Shown one piece after another: positions 1 through 6,054 of a DNA stretch of 6,991 bases. Positions within the stretch are counted from its first letter, which is position 1. Every line of letters begins with the position of its first letter. The translations under genes and the position numbers were made by a program. The stretch lies in contig JABMQR010000180.1 of NCBI GenBank assembly GCA_013202335.1, positions 1-6,991 on the forward strand, in the 5' to 3' direction. The notes below the pieces were generated by a model, which ran no database searches, had not been told where the DNA came from, and saw only the letters and a program-made list of their open reading frames with translations. The DNA comes from Bacteroidota bacterium (GTDB taxonomy: Bacteria > Spirochaetota > Spirochaetia > JABMQR01).

Positions 1-2
1 AA

Positions 3-290
3 CCCTTTGGCAATATTAAAAAAACTGCTAAAGGTCCAGTAGTAAAAGAAGAGAGAGAGCCCATTACTGATATTTTTGATGAAAAGAACGAAATAATTAT
101 TATGGTGGAAATGCCGGGAGTTACTGAAAATAACATAAAAATTGAGGTAATAGGAGACATCCTTGAATTATCAGCAAAAGATGGAAAAAGGAACTATCAA
201 AAAGAAATTTTACTTCCTTTAAAAGTCAAACCTGAGAACTTAAGTTCGAATTATAACAATGGGATTCTTGAAATAAAAATTAAAAAGTAG
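3..290 (+). CDS. gvpH: Hsp20/alpha-crystallin-like gas vesicle protein GvpH (5' partial, C-terminal 95 residues)
   Basis: The reading frame is open from the window edge (codon at position 3) to TAG at 288-290, so the ATG at 102 is internal and the true start lies upstream. The visible part is almost entirely an alpha-crystallin domain. It opens with PITDIFDEKNEIII, the usual first strand of Hsp20 domains, followed by the MVEMPGV segment that matches the family's LPGV motif. It closes with NNGILEIKIKK, matching the conserved NGxLxIxxxK strand. Small heat-shock proteins bind partly unfolded proteins without ATP, and GvpH is the Hsp20-like member of archaeal gvp clusters. The protein stops straight after the last core strand, so the C-terminal extension carrying the I-x-I oligomerisation motif of ordinary Hsp20s is absent. 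The Hsp20 call is firm. The GvpH name rests on the gvp genes downstream, and a general Hsp20 is the alternative. Confidence 0.82.
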   Translation, partial: PFGNIKKTAKGPVVKEEREPITDIFDEKNEIIIMVEMPGVTENNIKIEVIGDILELSAKDGKRNYQKEILLPLKVKPENLSSNYNNGILEIKIKK

Positions 291-351
291 AAATTAAATC
301 ACACTGCTCTAATTTTTTAAAGATAGAAATATGCAGGTACTGGAGTAATAG
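291..351 (+). other. 61-nt intergenic gap between gvpH and the ArsA-like gene
   Basis: This is the largest non-coding stretch in the window. It is AT-rich and contains AAATTAAAT (291-299) and a T6 run (313-318). Either could be part of a weak archaeal TATA-like element or a T-tract terminator, but neither matches a consensus well and no convincing hairpin is visible. The GGAG for the next gene lies at 342-345. It may separate gvpH from the following genes transcriptionally, or simply be a spacer in one operon. Confidence 0.3.
342..345 (+). promoter_or_regulatory. Ribosome binding site of the ArsA/Get3-like gene
   Basis: GGAG lies 6 nt before the ATG at 352. An in-frame TAA at 346-348, just after it, rules out any earlier start for this gene, so ATG 352 is well fixed. 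Confidence 0.75.
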
Positions 352-1269
352 ATGAAATTGGTTTTTTTGGGAGGAAAAGGCGGCGTAGGAAAGACTACCT
401 GTGCAGCAAGTGCAGGATTGTATTATTCCGGGAAAAACATGAAAACCTTGATCATCAGTACAGATCCAGCACATTCCTTGTCAGATAGTATTGGACAACA
501 TATAGGTAATACCATTACAGCTATAAAAGGAGTGGATAATCTATATGCTTTAGAGGTAGATGCTGAAAAAGTGCTTTCTACGTTCAAAATTGAATATGAA
601 GATGAACTCAGAACTATTTTAGATACCTCGACTTATCTGGATAAAGAAGACATTGATTCCATGTTACAGCTGTCAATGCCTGGAATGGATGAACTGATGG
701 GATTAAAGACAGTTGTTGATTTTATTGAGATAGGAAAATTTAATGTATATATTGTGGATACTGCCCCTACAGGGCATGCTCTGCACCTGTTGAATTCACC
801 TCATCTTATAGATGAATGGGTGAAGGTTATGGCAAAACTGAGATGGAAATATAGATATATGGTGAAGTCTTTTTCTGGAACCTATGTGTCAGATTCAAGT
901 GATGATTTCCTTATGATGTTAAAAAAGACTGTGAAGAAAATTGAACGACTGCTCAGGGATAACGAACAGAGTGAATTTATAGTAGTGACAAAGCCAGAAC
1001 CTATGGTAATTCTTGAAACTGAGCGGCTGGTACATAACCTGATTGAATTTGGCATCTCTATTAAACGAATAATAATTAATAATGTTGCACTGTCAGAAGG
1101 GTGTCAATTTTGTAGGGATAGAATAAAATCCCAAAAAAAATATATAGATATCATATTCGAAAAATTCAAACATCATCAAATAATAAAAGTTCCACTTCAG
1201 GCGCAGCCTGTTAGCGGGATTAGTTCACTTGAGAAGGTTAAGAATATTCTTTTCGATAAAGTGCTTTAA
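352..1269 (+). CDS. ArsA/Get3-family ATPase of the gas vesicle operon
   Basis: This is a 305-residue single-domain P-loop ATPase of the ArsA/Get3 (TRC40) class; bacterial arsenite-pump ArsA is about twice as long with two P-loop halves. Residues 7-16 (GGKGGVGKTT) form the deviant Walker A loop with signature lysine K9 and K14. Switch I is DPAHSLSDS at 38-46, with D38 matching the catalytic aspartate of Get3. DTAPTGH at 136-142 is the second switch. SMPGMDEL around 108-115 resembles the Get3 PGIDE segment. C251 and C254 form the CxxC pair that binds zinc between Get3 subunits. The helical part is methionine-rich (M104, M109, M112, M116, M160, M170, M188, M189), as in proteins that shield hydrophobic clients. 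No arsenic genes are nearby. The setting among gvp genes suggests a cytosolic role in handling a hydrophobic gas vesicle protein such as GvpA. Family assignment is firm; the client is inferred. Confidence 0.9.
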   Translation: MKLVFLGGKGGVGKTTCAASAGLYYSGKNMKTLIISTDPAHSLSDSIGQHIGNTITAIKGVDNLYALEVDAEKVLSTFKIEYEDELRTILDTSTYLDKEDIDSMLQLSMPGMDELMGLKTVVDFIEIGKFNVYIVDTAPTGHALHLLNSPHLIDEWVKVMAKLRWKYRYMVKSFSGTYVSDSSDDFLMMLKKTVKKIERLLRDNEQSEFIVVTKPEPMVILETERLVHNLIEFGISIKRIIINNVALSEGCQFCRDRIKSQKKYIDIIFEKFKHHQIIKVPLQAQPVSGISSLEKVKNILFDKVL

Positions 1270-1270
1270 G

Positions 1271-1276
1271 AGGGAG
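1271..1276 (+). promoter_or_regulatory. Ribosome binding site selecting the TTG start of the Cdc48-like gene
   Basis: AGGGAG sits 7 nt before TTG at 1284, a normal spacing. The nearest in-frame ATG at 1293 would be 16 nt away. This favours TTG as the start codon. Confidence 0.65.
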
Positions 1277-1283
1277 TTGCAAA

Positions 1284-3437
1284 TTGGCCCAAATGACCGA
1301 AAAACTAATATTGAAAGTTAAGGAATCTCTAGCAAAAGATGTAGGAAGGGCTATTGCAAGAATAGATCCTGAAAATATGACGTTACTCAAATTAAAAATC
1401 GGTGACATTGTTGAAATAGAGGGGAAAAAGAAGACTCCTGTAAGGATTATGCCTTGTTATCTTGAAGATCGCGGGCAAAGTATTATCCAAATAGATGGTT
1501 TAATCAGAGAAAATTCACAGTGTTCTATCGATGAGAAGGTAGTAATTAATACTATCAGGTATGAACTTGCCTCAGTGGTAACACTTCTGCCTTTAACATT
1601 TTCCAGTGGGCTTCAGGAGAAGGATACAAAATATATTGGGTCTCTGGTTGAAGGGCAACCGGTCGTTACCGGGAACAGAATAAGAGCTACTCTTTTTGGA
1701 TCAAAATCTTATGACTTCAAGGTAGCAGATACTTCACCAAAAGGGGTTGTGCTGATAAATAAAAATACTACAATCAGAATGGAGGAGGATACACAGAAAT
1801 CAAATGGATCTATAAGAATTTCCTATGAAGATATAGGAGGTCTCGGACCACAAATTCAGAGAATCAGGGAAATGATCGAACTGCCATTAAGATACCCGCA
1901 GGTCTTTGAACGACTGGGAATTGAACCCCCCAAAGGGGTGTTTCTTTATGGGCCTCCAGGGACAGGAAAGACCTTAATCGCACGTGCAGTAGCACATGAA
2001 ACTGATGCATATTTTACTCATATTTCAGGACCTGAAATTATTGGAAAATTCTACGGTGAAAGTGAGGAACGTCTGCGTGGAGTGTTTAAGGATGCGAAAA
2101 AGCATGCACCTTCAATAATATTTATTGATGAAATAGATGCTATTGCTCCCAAAAGAGAAGATATGGGAGGAGAAAAGCAAGTTGAAAGGCGAGTGGTAGC
2201 ACAGCTTCTATCATTGCTTGATGGATTGGAGTCCAGAGGGCAGGTAATTGTAATTGGTGCTACGAATATTCCAAATACCATAGACCCGGCATTAAGAAGA
2301 CCAGGCCGGTTTGACAGAGAAATATCTGTATCCATACCCGATAAAAATGGAAGACTGGAGATACTTCAGATTCATACAAGGGGTTTGCCTTTGGCTGATG
2401 ATGTAAGTCTGGAGAAATTATCTTTTATGACACACGGCTATGTAGGTGCCGATCTTGAATCTCTTGCAAGAGAAGCTGCGATGGCAGCCCTCAGAAAAAT
2501 ACTCCCTAAAATTGATTTTGAAATGGCTGAGATTCCCTATGAAACGTTAATGTCATTGCAAATTGTTATGGACAATTTTTATGAGGCAATGAAGGAAATT
2601 GAACCTTCAGTACTCCGGGAAGTATTTGTCGAAGTCCCGAATGTCAGATGGGATCATGTAGGAGGGTTGGAAAACATAAAAGAAGAGTTGAAAGAAGCTG
2701 TGGAATGGCCATTAAAATATGCAGAGCTCTTTAAAGTGACAAATACGAAACCATCAAAAGGAATTCTGCTCTATGGAAAACCTGGAACAGGTAAAACACT
2801 TTTAGCAAAGGCTGTTGCCAATGAGAGTGGCGTCAATTTTCTCTATGTAAAGGGTCCAGAACTAATTAATAGGTATGTCGGGGAATCTGAGCGTGGAGTA
2901 AGGGAGATTTTTAGAAAGGCAAGACAGGCTACTCCAGTAATACTTTTTCTGGATGAAATAGACAGTCTTGTACCCAAAAGAGGAGCCGGTTCATCAGATT
3001 CGCAAGTCACAGAACGGGTTATCAGCCAGATTTTAACGGAAATGGATGGCATTGAAGAGCTTAAGGGAGTTCTGGTTTTGGCGGCTACTAACAGAAAAGA
3101 TTTAATTGATCCTGCTTTATTGAGAAGTGGAAGATTTGATTTGATACTTGAATTGCCCGTACCGGATGAACAAACCAGAAAGCAGATTTTTAAGGTGCAT
3201 ACAACGAATATGGTTACAGGTCCTGATGTGGATTTTACAATGATGGCCAGAGAAACAGAAGATATGGTTGGAGCTGATATCGAATTCATTTGTCGTAAAG
3301 CTTCTTTATTTGCTATTAGAGAAATCATTGAAAACAATTCATTCGTGTCTGAGGATTTGCAAAAATGTTTTAAAGTCTCGGAAAAACATTTTAAAAAAGC
3401 AATTAACCTGGTTAAGACTCAAAATAGCATTAAGTAA
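1284..3437 (+). CDS. Cdc48/VAT-like AAA+ ATPase with two ATPase domains
   Basis: A 717-residue protein with the layout of Cdc48/p97/VAT, an ATP-driven hexameric unfoldase. The N domain (about 5-170) opens with KESLAKDVGRAIARIDP, typical of the double-psi barrel. D1 has Walker A GPPGTGKT (223-230), Walker B IIFIDEID (278-285), sensor GATN (325-328) and arginine fingers R339 and R342. D2 has Walker A GKPGTGKT (498-505), Walker B ILFLDEID (553-560), sensor AATN (600-603) and arginine fingers R614 and R617. Aromatic pore-loop residues are present in both rings (F256/Y257 and Y531), which suits substrate threading. Both ATP sites look intact; a K replaces the usual first P of the D2 P-loop. The C terminus (KTQNSIK) lacks the HbYX tail used for proteasome docking. 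The start is TTG, supported by the upstream AGGGAG. Its place between the Get3-like and GvpF/L genes suggests remodelling of gas vesicle proteins. This is not GvpN, which is a smaller single-ring MoxR-type ATPase. Confidence 0.93.
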   Translation: MAQMTEKLILKVKESLAKDVGRAIARIDPENMTLLKLKIGDIVEIEGKKKTPVRIMPCYLEDRGQSIIQIDGLIRENSQCSIDEKVVINTIRYELASVVTLLPLTFSSGLQEKDTKYIGSLVEGQPVVTGNRIRATLFGSKSYDFKVADTSPKGVVLINKNTTIRMEEDTQKSNGSIRISYEDIGGLGPQIQRIREMIELPLRYPQVFERLGIEPPKGVFLYGPPGTGKTLIARAVAHETDAYFTHISGPEIIGKFYGESEERLRGVFKDAKKHAPSIIFIDEIDAIAPKREDMGGEKQVERRVVAQLLSLLDGLESRGQVIVIGATNIPNTIDPALRRPGRFDREISVSIPDKNGRLEILQIHTRGLPLADDVSLEKLSFMTHGYVGADLESLAREAAMAALRKILPKIDFEMAEIPYETLMSLQIVMDNFYEAMKEIEPSVLREVFVEVPNVRWDHVGGLENIKEELKEAVEWPLKYAELFKVTNTKPSKGILLYGKPGTGKTLLAKAVANESGVNFLYVKGPELINRYVGESERGVREIFRKARQATPVILFLDEIDSLVPKRGAGSSDSQVTERVISQILTEMDGIEELKGVLVLAATNRKDLIDPALLRSGRFDLILELPVPDEQTRKQIFKVHTTNMVTGPDVDFTMMARETEDMVGADIEFICRKASLFAIREIIENNSFVSEDLQKCFKVSEKHFKKAINLVKTQNSIK

Positions 3438-3442
3438 TGGTT

Positions 3443-3448
3443 GGAGAG
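3443..3448 (+). promoter_or_regulatory. Ribosome binding site fixing the start of the GvpF/L-J fusion gene
   Basis: GGAGAG lies shortly before ATG 3452 (5 nt from the GGAG core). An alternative in-frame ATG at 3437 overlaps the TAA of the preceding gene (TAATG) but has no Shine-Dalgarno sequence upstream. ATG 3452 is therefore preferred, although reinitiation at 3437 cannot be excluded. Confidence 0.65.
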
Positions 3449-3451
3449 ATT

Positions 3452-4516
3452 ATGGGTGAACAAAATATGGTAAAAGAGAAAGGAAAGTATATATACGGAA
3501 TTATTCCAAAGAACCCGGATCAGAAAAACTTATCCAAGATTGGTGACGATGGGGTGTACCTGATTAGCTGCAGATATTTCTCTGCTCTGGTTACTGACTC
3601 AAAAATAGTCGATTATACCCAAATGTCAAAAGGAGTTCTTACCGAACATTTATTACTGCATCAGAAAACCATTGAGGATGCTATGAATTTGGGGAATACC
3701 ATTGTTCCTTTTAAATTGGGTACGTTTGCTAAGAATGAGCATGAGGTACAACAAATTTTACATATAAATTCTGATCTGCTAGAGGGCACAATCGAAAAAG
3801 TAACTGACAAATTTGAAATAAATGTCATTGTTGTATGGAATAACCTCCCGTCTATTCTTAATAAAATCAGTGAAGAAGAAAAGAAAATCAGTGAGCTTAA
3901 AGAAAGTCTTAAATCCAAATCAAGGCAAATGACTGAAGAGGACCAGATACAGATTGGGCGTATGGTAGAACTCGCACTTAGAGAAAAAAATAACATATAT
4001 TTCGAAAGGATATTTGATGCATTAGTGCCTGCATATCCGGATGTCAAGATTCATGAAACAGCAGTAGATCAAATTGTTTTCAATGCAACCTTTCTTCTTA
4101 ATAAACAAAATCAAGAACCTTTTGTTGAAAAACTTACTCAGTTAAGTGCTGAATTTAACGATGCATTAAATTTTAGATATATGGGTCCTCTTCCCTGTTA
4201 CAGTTTTTATTCTATTGAAGTAAAGAAGACATGTTTCTCAGAGCTGGATCAGGCAAGAAAAAAACTCAGGCTACAATATTCTGCTACGAAAGATGAGATC
4301 AAGAAAGCCTATAAAAGCATGGCTTTTTCCTTGCACCCTGACCGAAAAATTGAATCTCATGGTAGTGGTAGTGAGGAAGAATTTAACGAGATCAACAATG
4401 CCTATAAAGTACTACTTGATTATTGTTCTTATGCTAAAGTTTCTAAAAAAAGACAATATTCTTTTCTTGAGAAAGACATCAATAAAAATTCATTCTTTAT
4501 AAAACTCAGGAGTTGA
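3452..4516 (+). CDS. gvpF/L: GvpF/GvpL-family gas vesicle protein fused to a C-terminal J domain
   Basis: A 354-residue protein from ATG 3452 (359 from ATG 3437). Residues about 7-258 form a complete GvpF/L domain: GKYIYGII near the start, IVPFKLGTF (84-92, the family's LPVRFGT position), an acidic/basic helical stretch likely to be coiled coil (about 138-180), and FRYMGPLPCYSF (242-253), the late GP-x-P-x-Y-x-F signature. Residues about 262-328 form a J domain: helix II SATKDEIKKAYKSMAF, the HPD motif at 295-297 inside SLHPDRK, and helix III EEEFNEINNAYKVLLDY. J domains stimulate ATP hydrolysis by Hsp70/DnaK and deliver clients to it. GvpF/L proteins usually end soon after their GP-P-Y-F motif at about 210-270 residues, so this is an extended fusion. 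No stop or frameshift separates the two parts. It probably tethers DnaK to early gas vesicle assembly; this is inferred. Both domains are clearly recognisable. Confidence 0.9.
   Translation: MGEQNMVKEKGKYIYGIIPKNPDQKNLSKIGDDGVYLISCRYFSALVTDSKIVDYTQMSKGVLTEHLLLHQKTIEDAMNLGNTIVPFKLGTFAKNEHEVQQILHINSDLLEGTIEKVTDKFEINVIVVWNNLPSILNKISEEEKKISELKESLKSKSRQMTEEDQIQIGRMVELALREKNNIYFERIFDALVPAYPDVKIHETAVDQIVFNATFLLNKQNQEPFVEKLTQLSAEFNDALNFRYMGPLPCYSFYSIEVKKTCFSELDQARKKLRLQYSATKDEIKKAYKSMAFSLHPDRKIESHGSGSEEEFNEINNAYKVLLDYCSYAKVSKKRQYSFLEKDINKNSFFIKLRS
4268..4436 (+). other. J-domain coding segment (HPD motif) within the GvpF/L fusion
   Basis: This segment encodes the C-terminal J domain of the gene at 3452-4516. 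The HPD tripeptide is encoded at 4334-4342. The Lys-rich helix II before it and the EIxxAYxVL helix III after it are in the canonical order. The boundaries are estimated by eye. There is no Gly/Phe-rich region or zinc finger, so it is a J-domain-only (type III) attachment and not a full DnaJ. Confidence 0.85.
4508..4512 (+). promoter_or_regulatory. Ribosome binding site of the second GvpF/L gene
   Basis: AGGAG lies 5 nt before ATG 4518, inside the last codons of the preceding gene, whose TGA is at 4514-4516. The two genes are thus separated by one base and are probably translationally coupled. Confidence 0.75.
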
Positions 4517-4517
4517 T

Positions 4518-5285
4518 ATGGAAAATGAAGGGAAATACATCTATTGCATTATTCCTACTAAGCATGACAGAAAATTCGGCCCAATAGGAATAGGCGGGAG
4601 AGGTGATGAAGTTATGACCATAGGATATGAAGGTCTTGCAGTGGTAGCAAGCAGTCATCCCATGTCAAAATTTGTGGTAAATCGGGAAAATTTGTTGGCT
4701 CATGAAACAGTGATTGAAGAAGTTATGAAGGAGTATGAAAGTGTTCTCCCTGTCAGATTTGGTACAATTGCAACTACCACTGATGTAATAAGCAATCTAC
4801 TTATCAGGAGATACCGAGAACTCAATAATCTTTCTTTGGAAATGAGAAATCTTATTGAATTAGGAGTAAAAGGGATATGGACAAATATGAGTATGATTTT
4901 CAAAGAGATTGAAGAATCCAATAACAATATAAAAATAGAGGTGGAAAGGGTGCGAGACCTCGGGGGGAAAGATAGTAAGACGATAGAGAAAATTGGAAAA
5001 ATGATAAAAGATGCACTGCCAAGTAAAAAAAATGAAGAAACAGAAAGGATAGTTGAAGTGTTAAAAGAGGCATCATATGATTACAGAGTGAACAGTACTT
5101 CAGGTGATGAGTATTTTATGAATGGTGCGTTTCTGATTTCCAAAGGAAGGGAGAAAGAATTTGATAATCTCATGGATGATTTATGTAAAGAATATGACAG
5201 CAGGATAAGATTTAAATATACTGGCCCGCTTCCTGTTTATAATTTTATGAACATTGCCATATATCCTGAAGAATGGGAAAAGTAA
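4518..5285 (+). CDS. gvpF/L: GvpF/GvpL-family gas vesicle protein (second paralog)
   Basis: A 255-residue protein of normal length for GvpF/L, with the standard features in order. The N terminus is MENEGKYIYCIIP. GYEGLAVVASSHP at 36-48 is the strand pair ending the first subdomain. ENLLAHETVIEEVM at 57-70 and LPVRFGTI at 77-84 match the family's conserved helix and strand. A polar helical stretch runs through about 120-180, with MNGAFLISKG at 201-210, and the closing signature FKYTGPLPVYNF sits at 232-243. GvpF/L proteins are cytosolic accessory proteins and minor vesicle components; halophile studies place them with GvpA early in assembly. The start is supported by AGGAG 5 nt upstream. It begins one base after the J-fusion gene and ends one base before the next paralog. 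Of the GvpF/L genes here it keeps the signature motifs best. Whether it corresponds to F or L of haloarchaea cannot be decided by eye. Confidence 0.93.
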   Translation: MENEGKYIYCIIPTKHDRKFGPIGIGGRGDEVMTIGYEGLAVVASSHPMSKFVVNRENLLAHETVIEEVMKEYESVLPVRFGTIATTTDVISNLLIRRYRELNNLSLEMRNLIELGVKGIWTNMSMIFKEIEESNNNIKIEVERVRDLGGKDSKTIEKIGKMIKDALPSKKNEETERIVEVLKEASYDYRVNSTSGDEYFMNGAFLISKGREKEFDNLMDDLCKEYDSRIRFKYTGPLPVYNFMNIAIYPEEWEK

Positions 5286-5286
5286 C

Positions 5287-6045
5287 ATGATAGATATAGA
5301 GAATGAGGGGAAGTACATTTATTGTATTATAGCATCTGAATTTTCCAGAGAATTTGATATCTCCGGTATTGGAGAAAGGGGTGATACTGTTTACAGTATT
5401 TGCACTAATGGAATTGCAGCAGTTGTAAGCACCGCTCCTTTAAAGAAATACAAAACTTCAAGAGAAAATCTCATGACACATGAAAAAGTTATTGAGGAAG
5501 TCATGAGAAACCACACGACCCTGCCTGTAAGATTTGCAACAGTTGCAAAGCATGAGGATAGAGTGAGAGAAATACTTTGTAAGGATACTGCCCAATTCAA
5601 GGACCTACTGGCAAAGTTTGATAATAAAAAGGAATATGGACTAAAAGTTATCTTTCGAGAAGATGTCATTTATAATCATATTCTTGAAAAATATGAGGAA
5701 TTGAAAAAATTAAAGAAAATAATACTTACTTTACCGTCTGAAAAAAGTCATTATCAGCGGATGAAAATAGGAGAAATGGTTGAATCTGCTTTAAAGAAAG
5801 AAGTTGAGTTGTTAAGGGATGAAATTCTCAAGATACTTTCCCCTTTGGCGGTGGAAGTCAAAATGAATAGTACTTTTTGGGAAGTGATGGTGATAAACGC
5901 AGCTTTTTTAGTCGAGAATGATCATTTGGAAGATTTTGACTGTAAAATTGAAGATATCAATACAAAATATGGTGAATTGGTTAGAATTAAATATGTTACT
6001 GTGGTACCACCGTTTAATTTTGTCAATTTAAGGATTCAGGTATAG
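5287..6045 (+). CDS. gvpF/L: GvpF/GvpL-family gas vesicle protein (third paralog)
   Basis: A 252-residue protein starting at ATG 5287, one base after the previous stop (TAA C ATG). The N terminus MIDIENEGKYIYCIIA aligns with its upstream neighbour. A TTG at 5254 would add 11 residues with no counterpart in that neighbour, so I rejected it. Conserved blocks are NGIAAVVSTAPL (41-52), ENLMTHEKVIEEVM (60-73), TLPVRFATVA (78-87), a charged helical middle (about 130-180) and VINAAFLVEND (202-212). The closing motif is altered: KYVTVVPPFNF (235-245) where the family has Y-x-GP-x-P-x-Y-N-F, so the Gly-Pro pair is lost while PP and F-N-F remain. There is no clear Shine-Dalgarno sequence, only GGGAAAAG close upstream, so reinitiation by ribosomes finishing the previous gene is likely. 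The role is probably as for other GvpF/L proteins; the altered motif hints at a specialised one. Confidence 0.9.
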   Translation: MIDIENEGKYIYCIIASEFSREFDISGIGERGDTVYSICTNGIAAVVSTAPLKKYKTSRENLMTHEKVIEEVMRNHTTLPVRFATVAKHEDRVREILCKDTAQFKDLLAKFDNKKEYGLKVIFREDVIYNHILEKYEELKKLKKIILTLPSEKSHYQRMKIGEMVESALKKEVELLRDEILKILSPLAVEVKMNSTFWEVMVINAAFLVENDHLEDFDCKIEDINTKYGELVRIKYVTVVPPFNFVNLRIQV

Positions 6046-6054
6046 GAAACTTTT

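Noticed and set aside
291..351. Promoter or terminator in the gap before the ArsA-like gene
   Set aside because: Only weak AT-rich elements and a T6 run are present; too little to call either as a separate feature.
280..474. 64-codon minus-strand open frame covering the gap and the start of the ArsA-like gene
   Set aside because: It overlaps the P-loop codons of a well-supported gene and shows no recognisable protein features.
2843..3337. 164-codon antisense open frame inside the D2 part of the Cdc48-like gene
   Set aside because: It lies wholly opposite a strongly conserved AAA+ domain, has a low-complexity Ser/Leu/Ile-rich translation with no motif, and no ribosome binding signal was evident.
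1284..3437. Assigning the AAA+ protein as GvpN
   Set aside because: GvpN is a single-ring MoxR-type ATPase of about 300-400 residues; this one has an N domain and two Cdc48-type ATPase domains.
3661..4047. 128-codon antisense open frame inside the first GvpF/L gene
   Set aside because: It is the mirror of a clear coding gene, rich in Ser, Leu and Phe as expected from antisense of Lys/Glu-rich codons.
4260..4510. AAAACTCAGG occurring twice (about 4261-4270 and 4501-4510)
   Set aside because: Both copies are inside coding sequence, short and AT-rich. The second forms part of a ribosome binding site. Chance similarity is enough.
5254..5286. TTG at 5254 as an upstream start for the third GvpF/L gene
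   Set aside because: It would overlap the previous gene by 32 nt and add residues absent from the paralogs; ATG 5287 aligns with their N termini.
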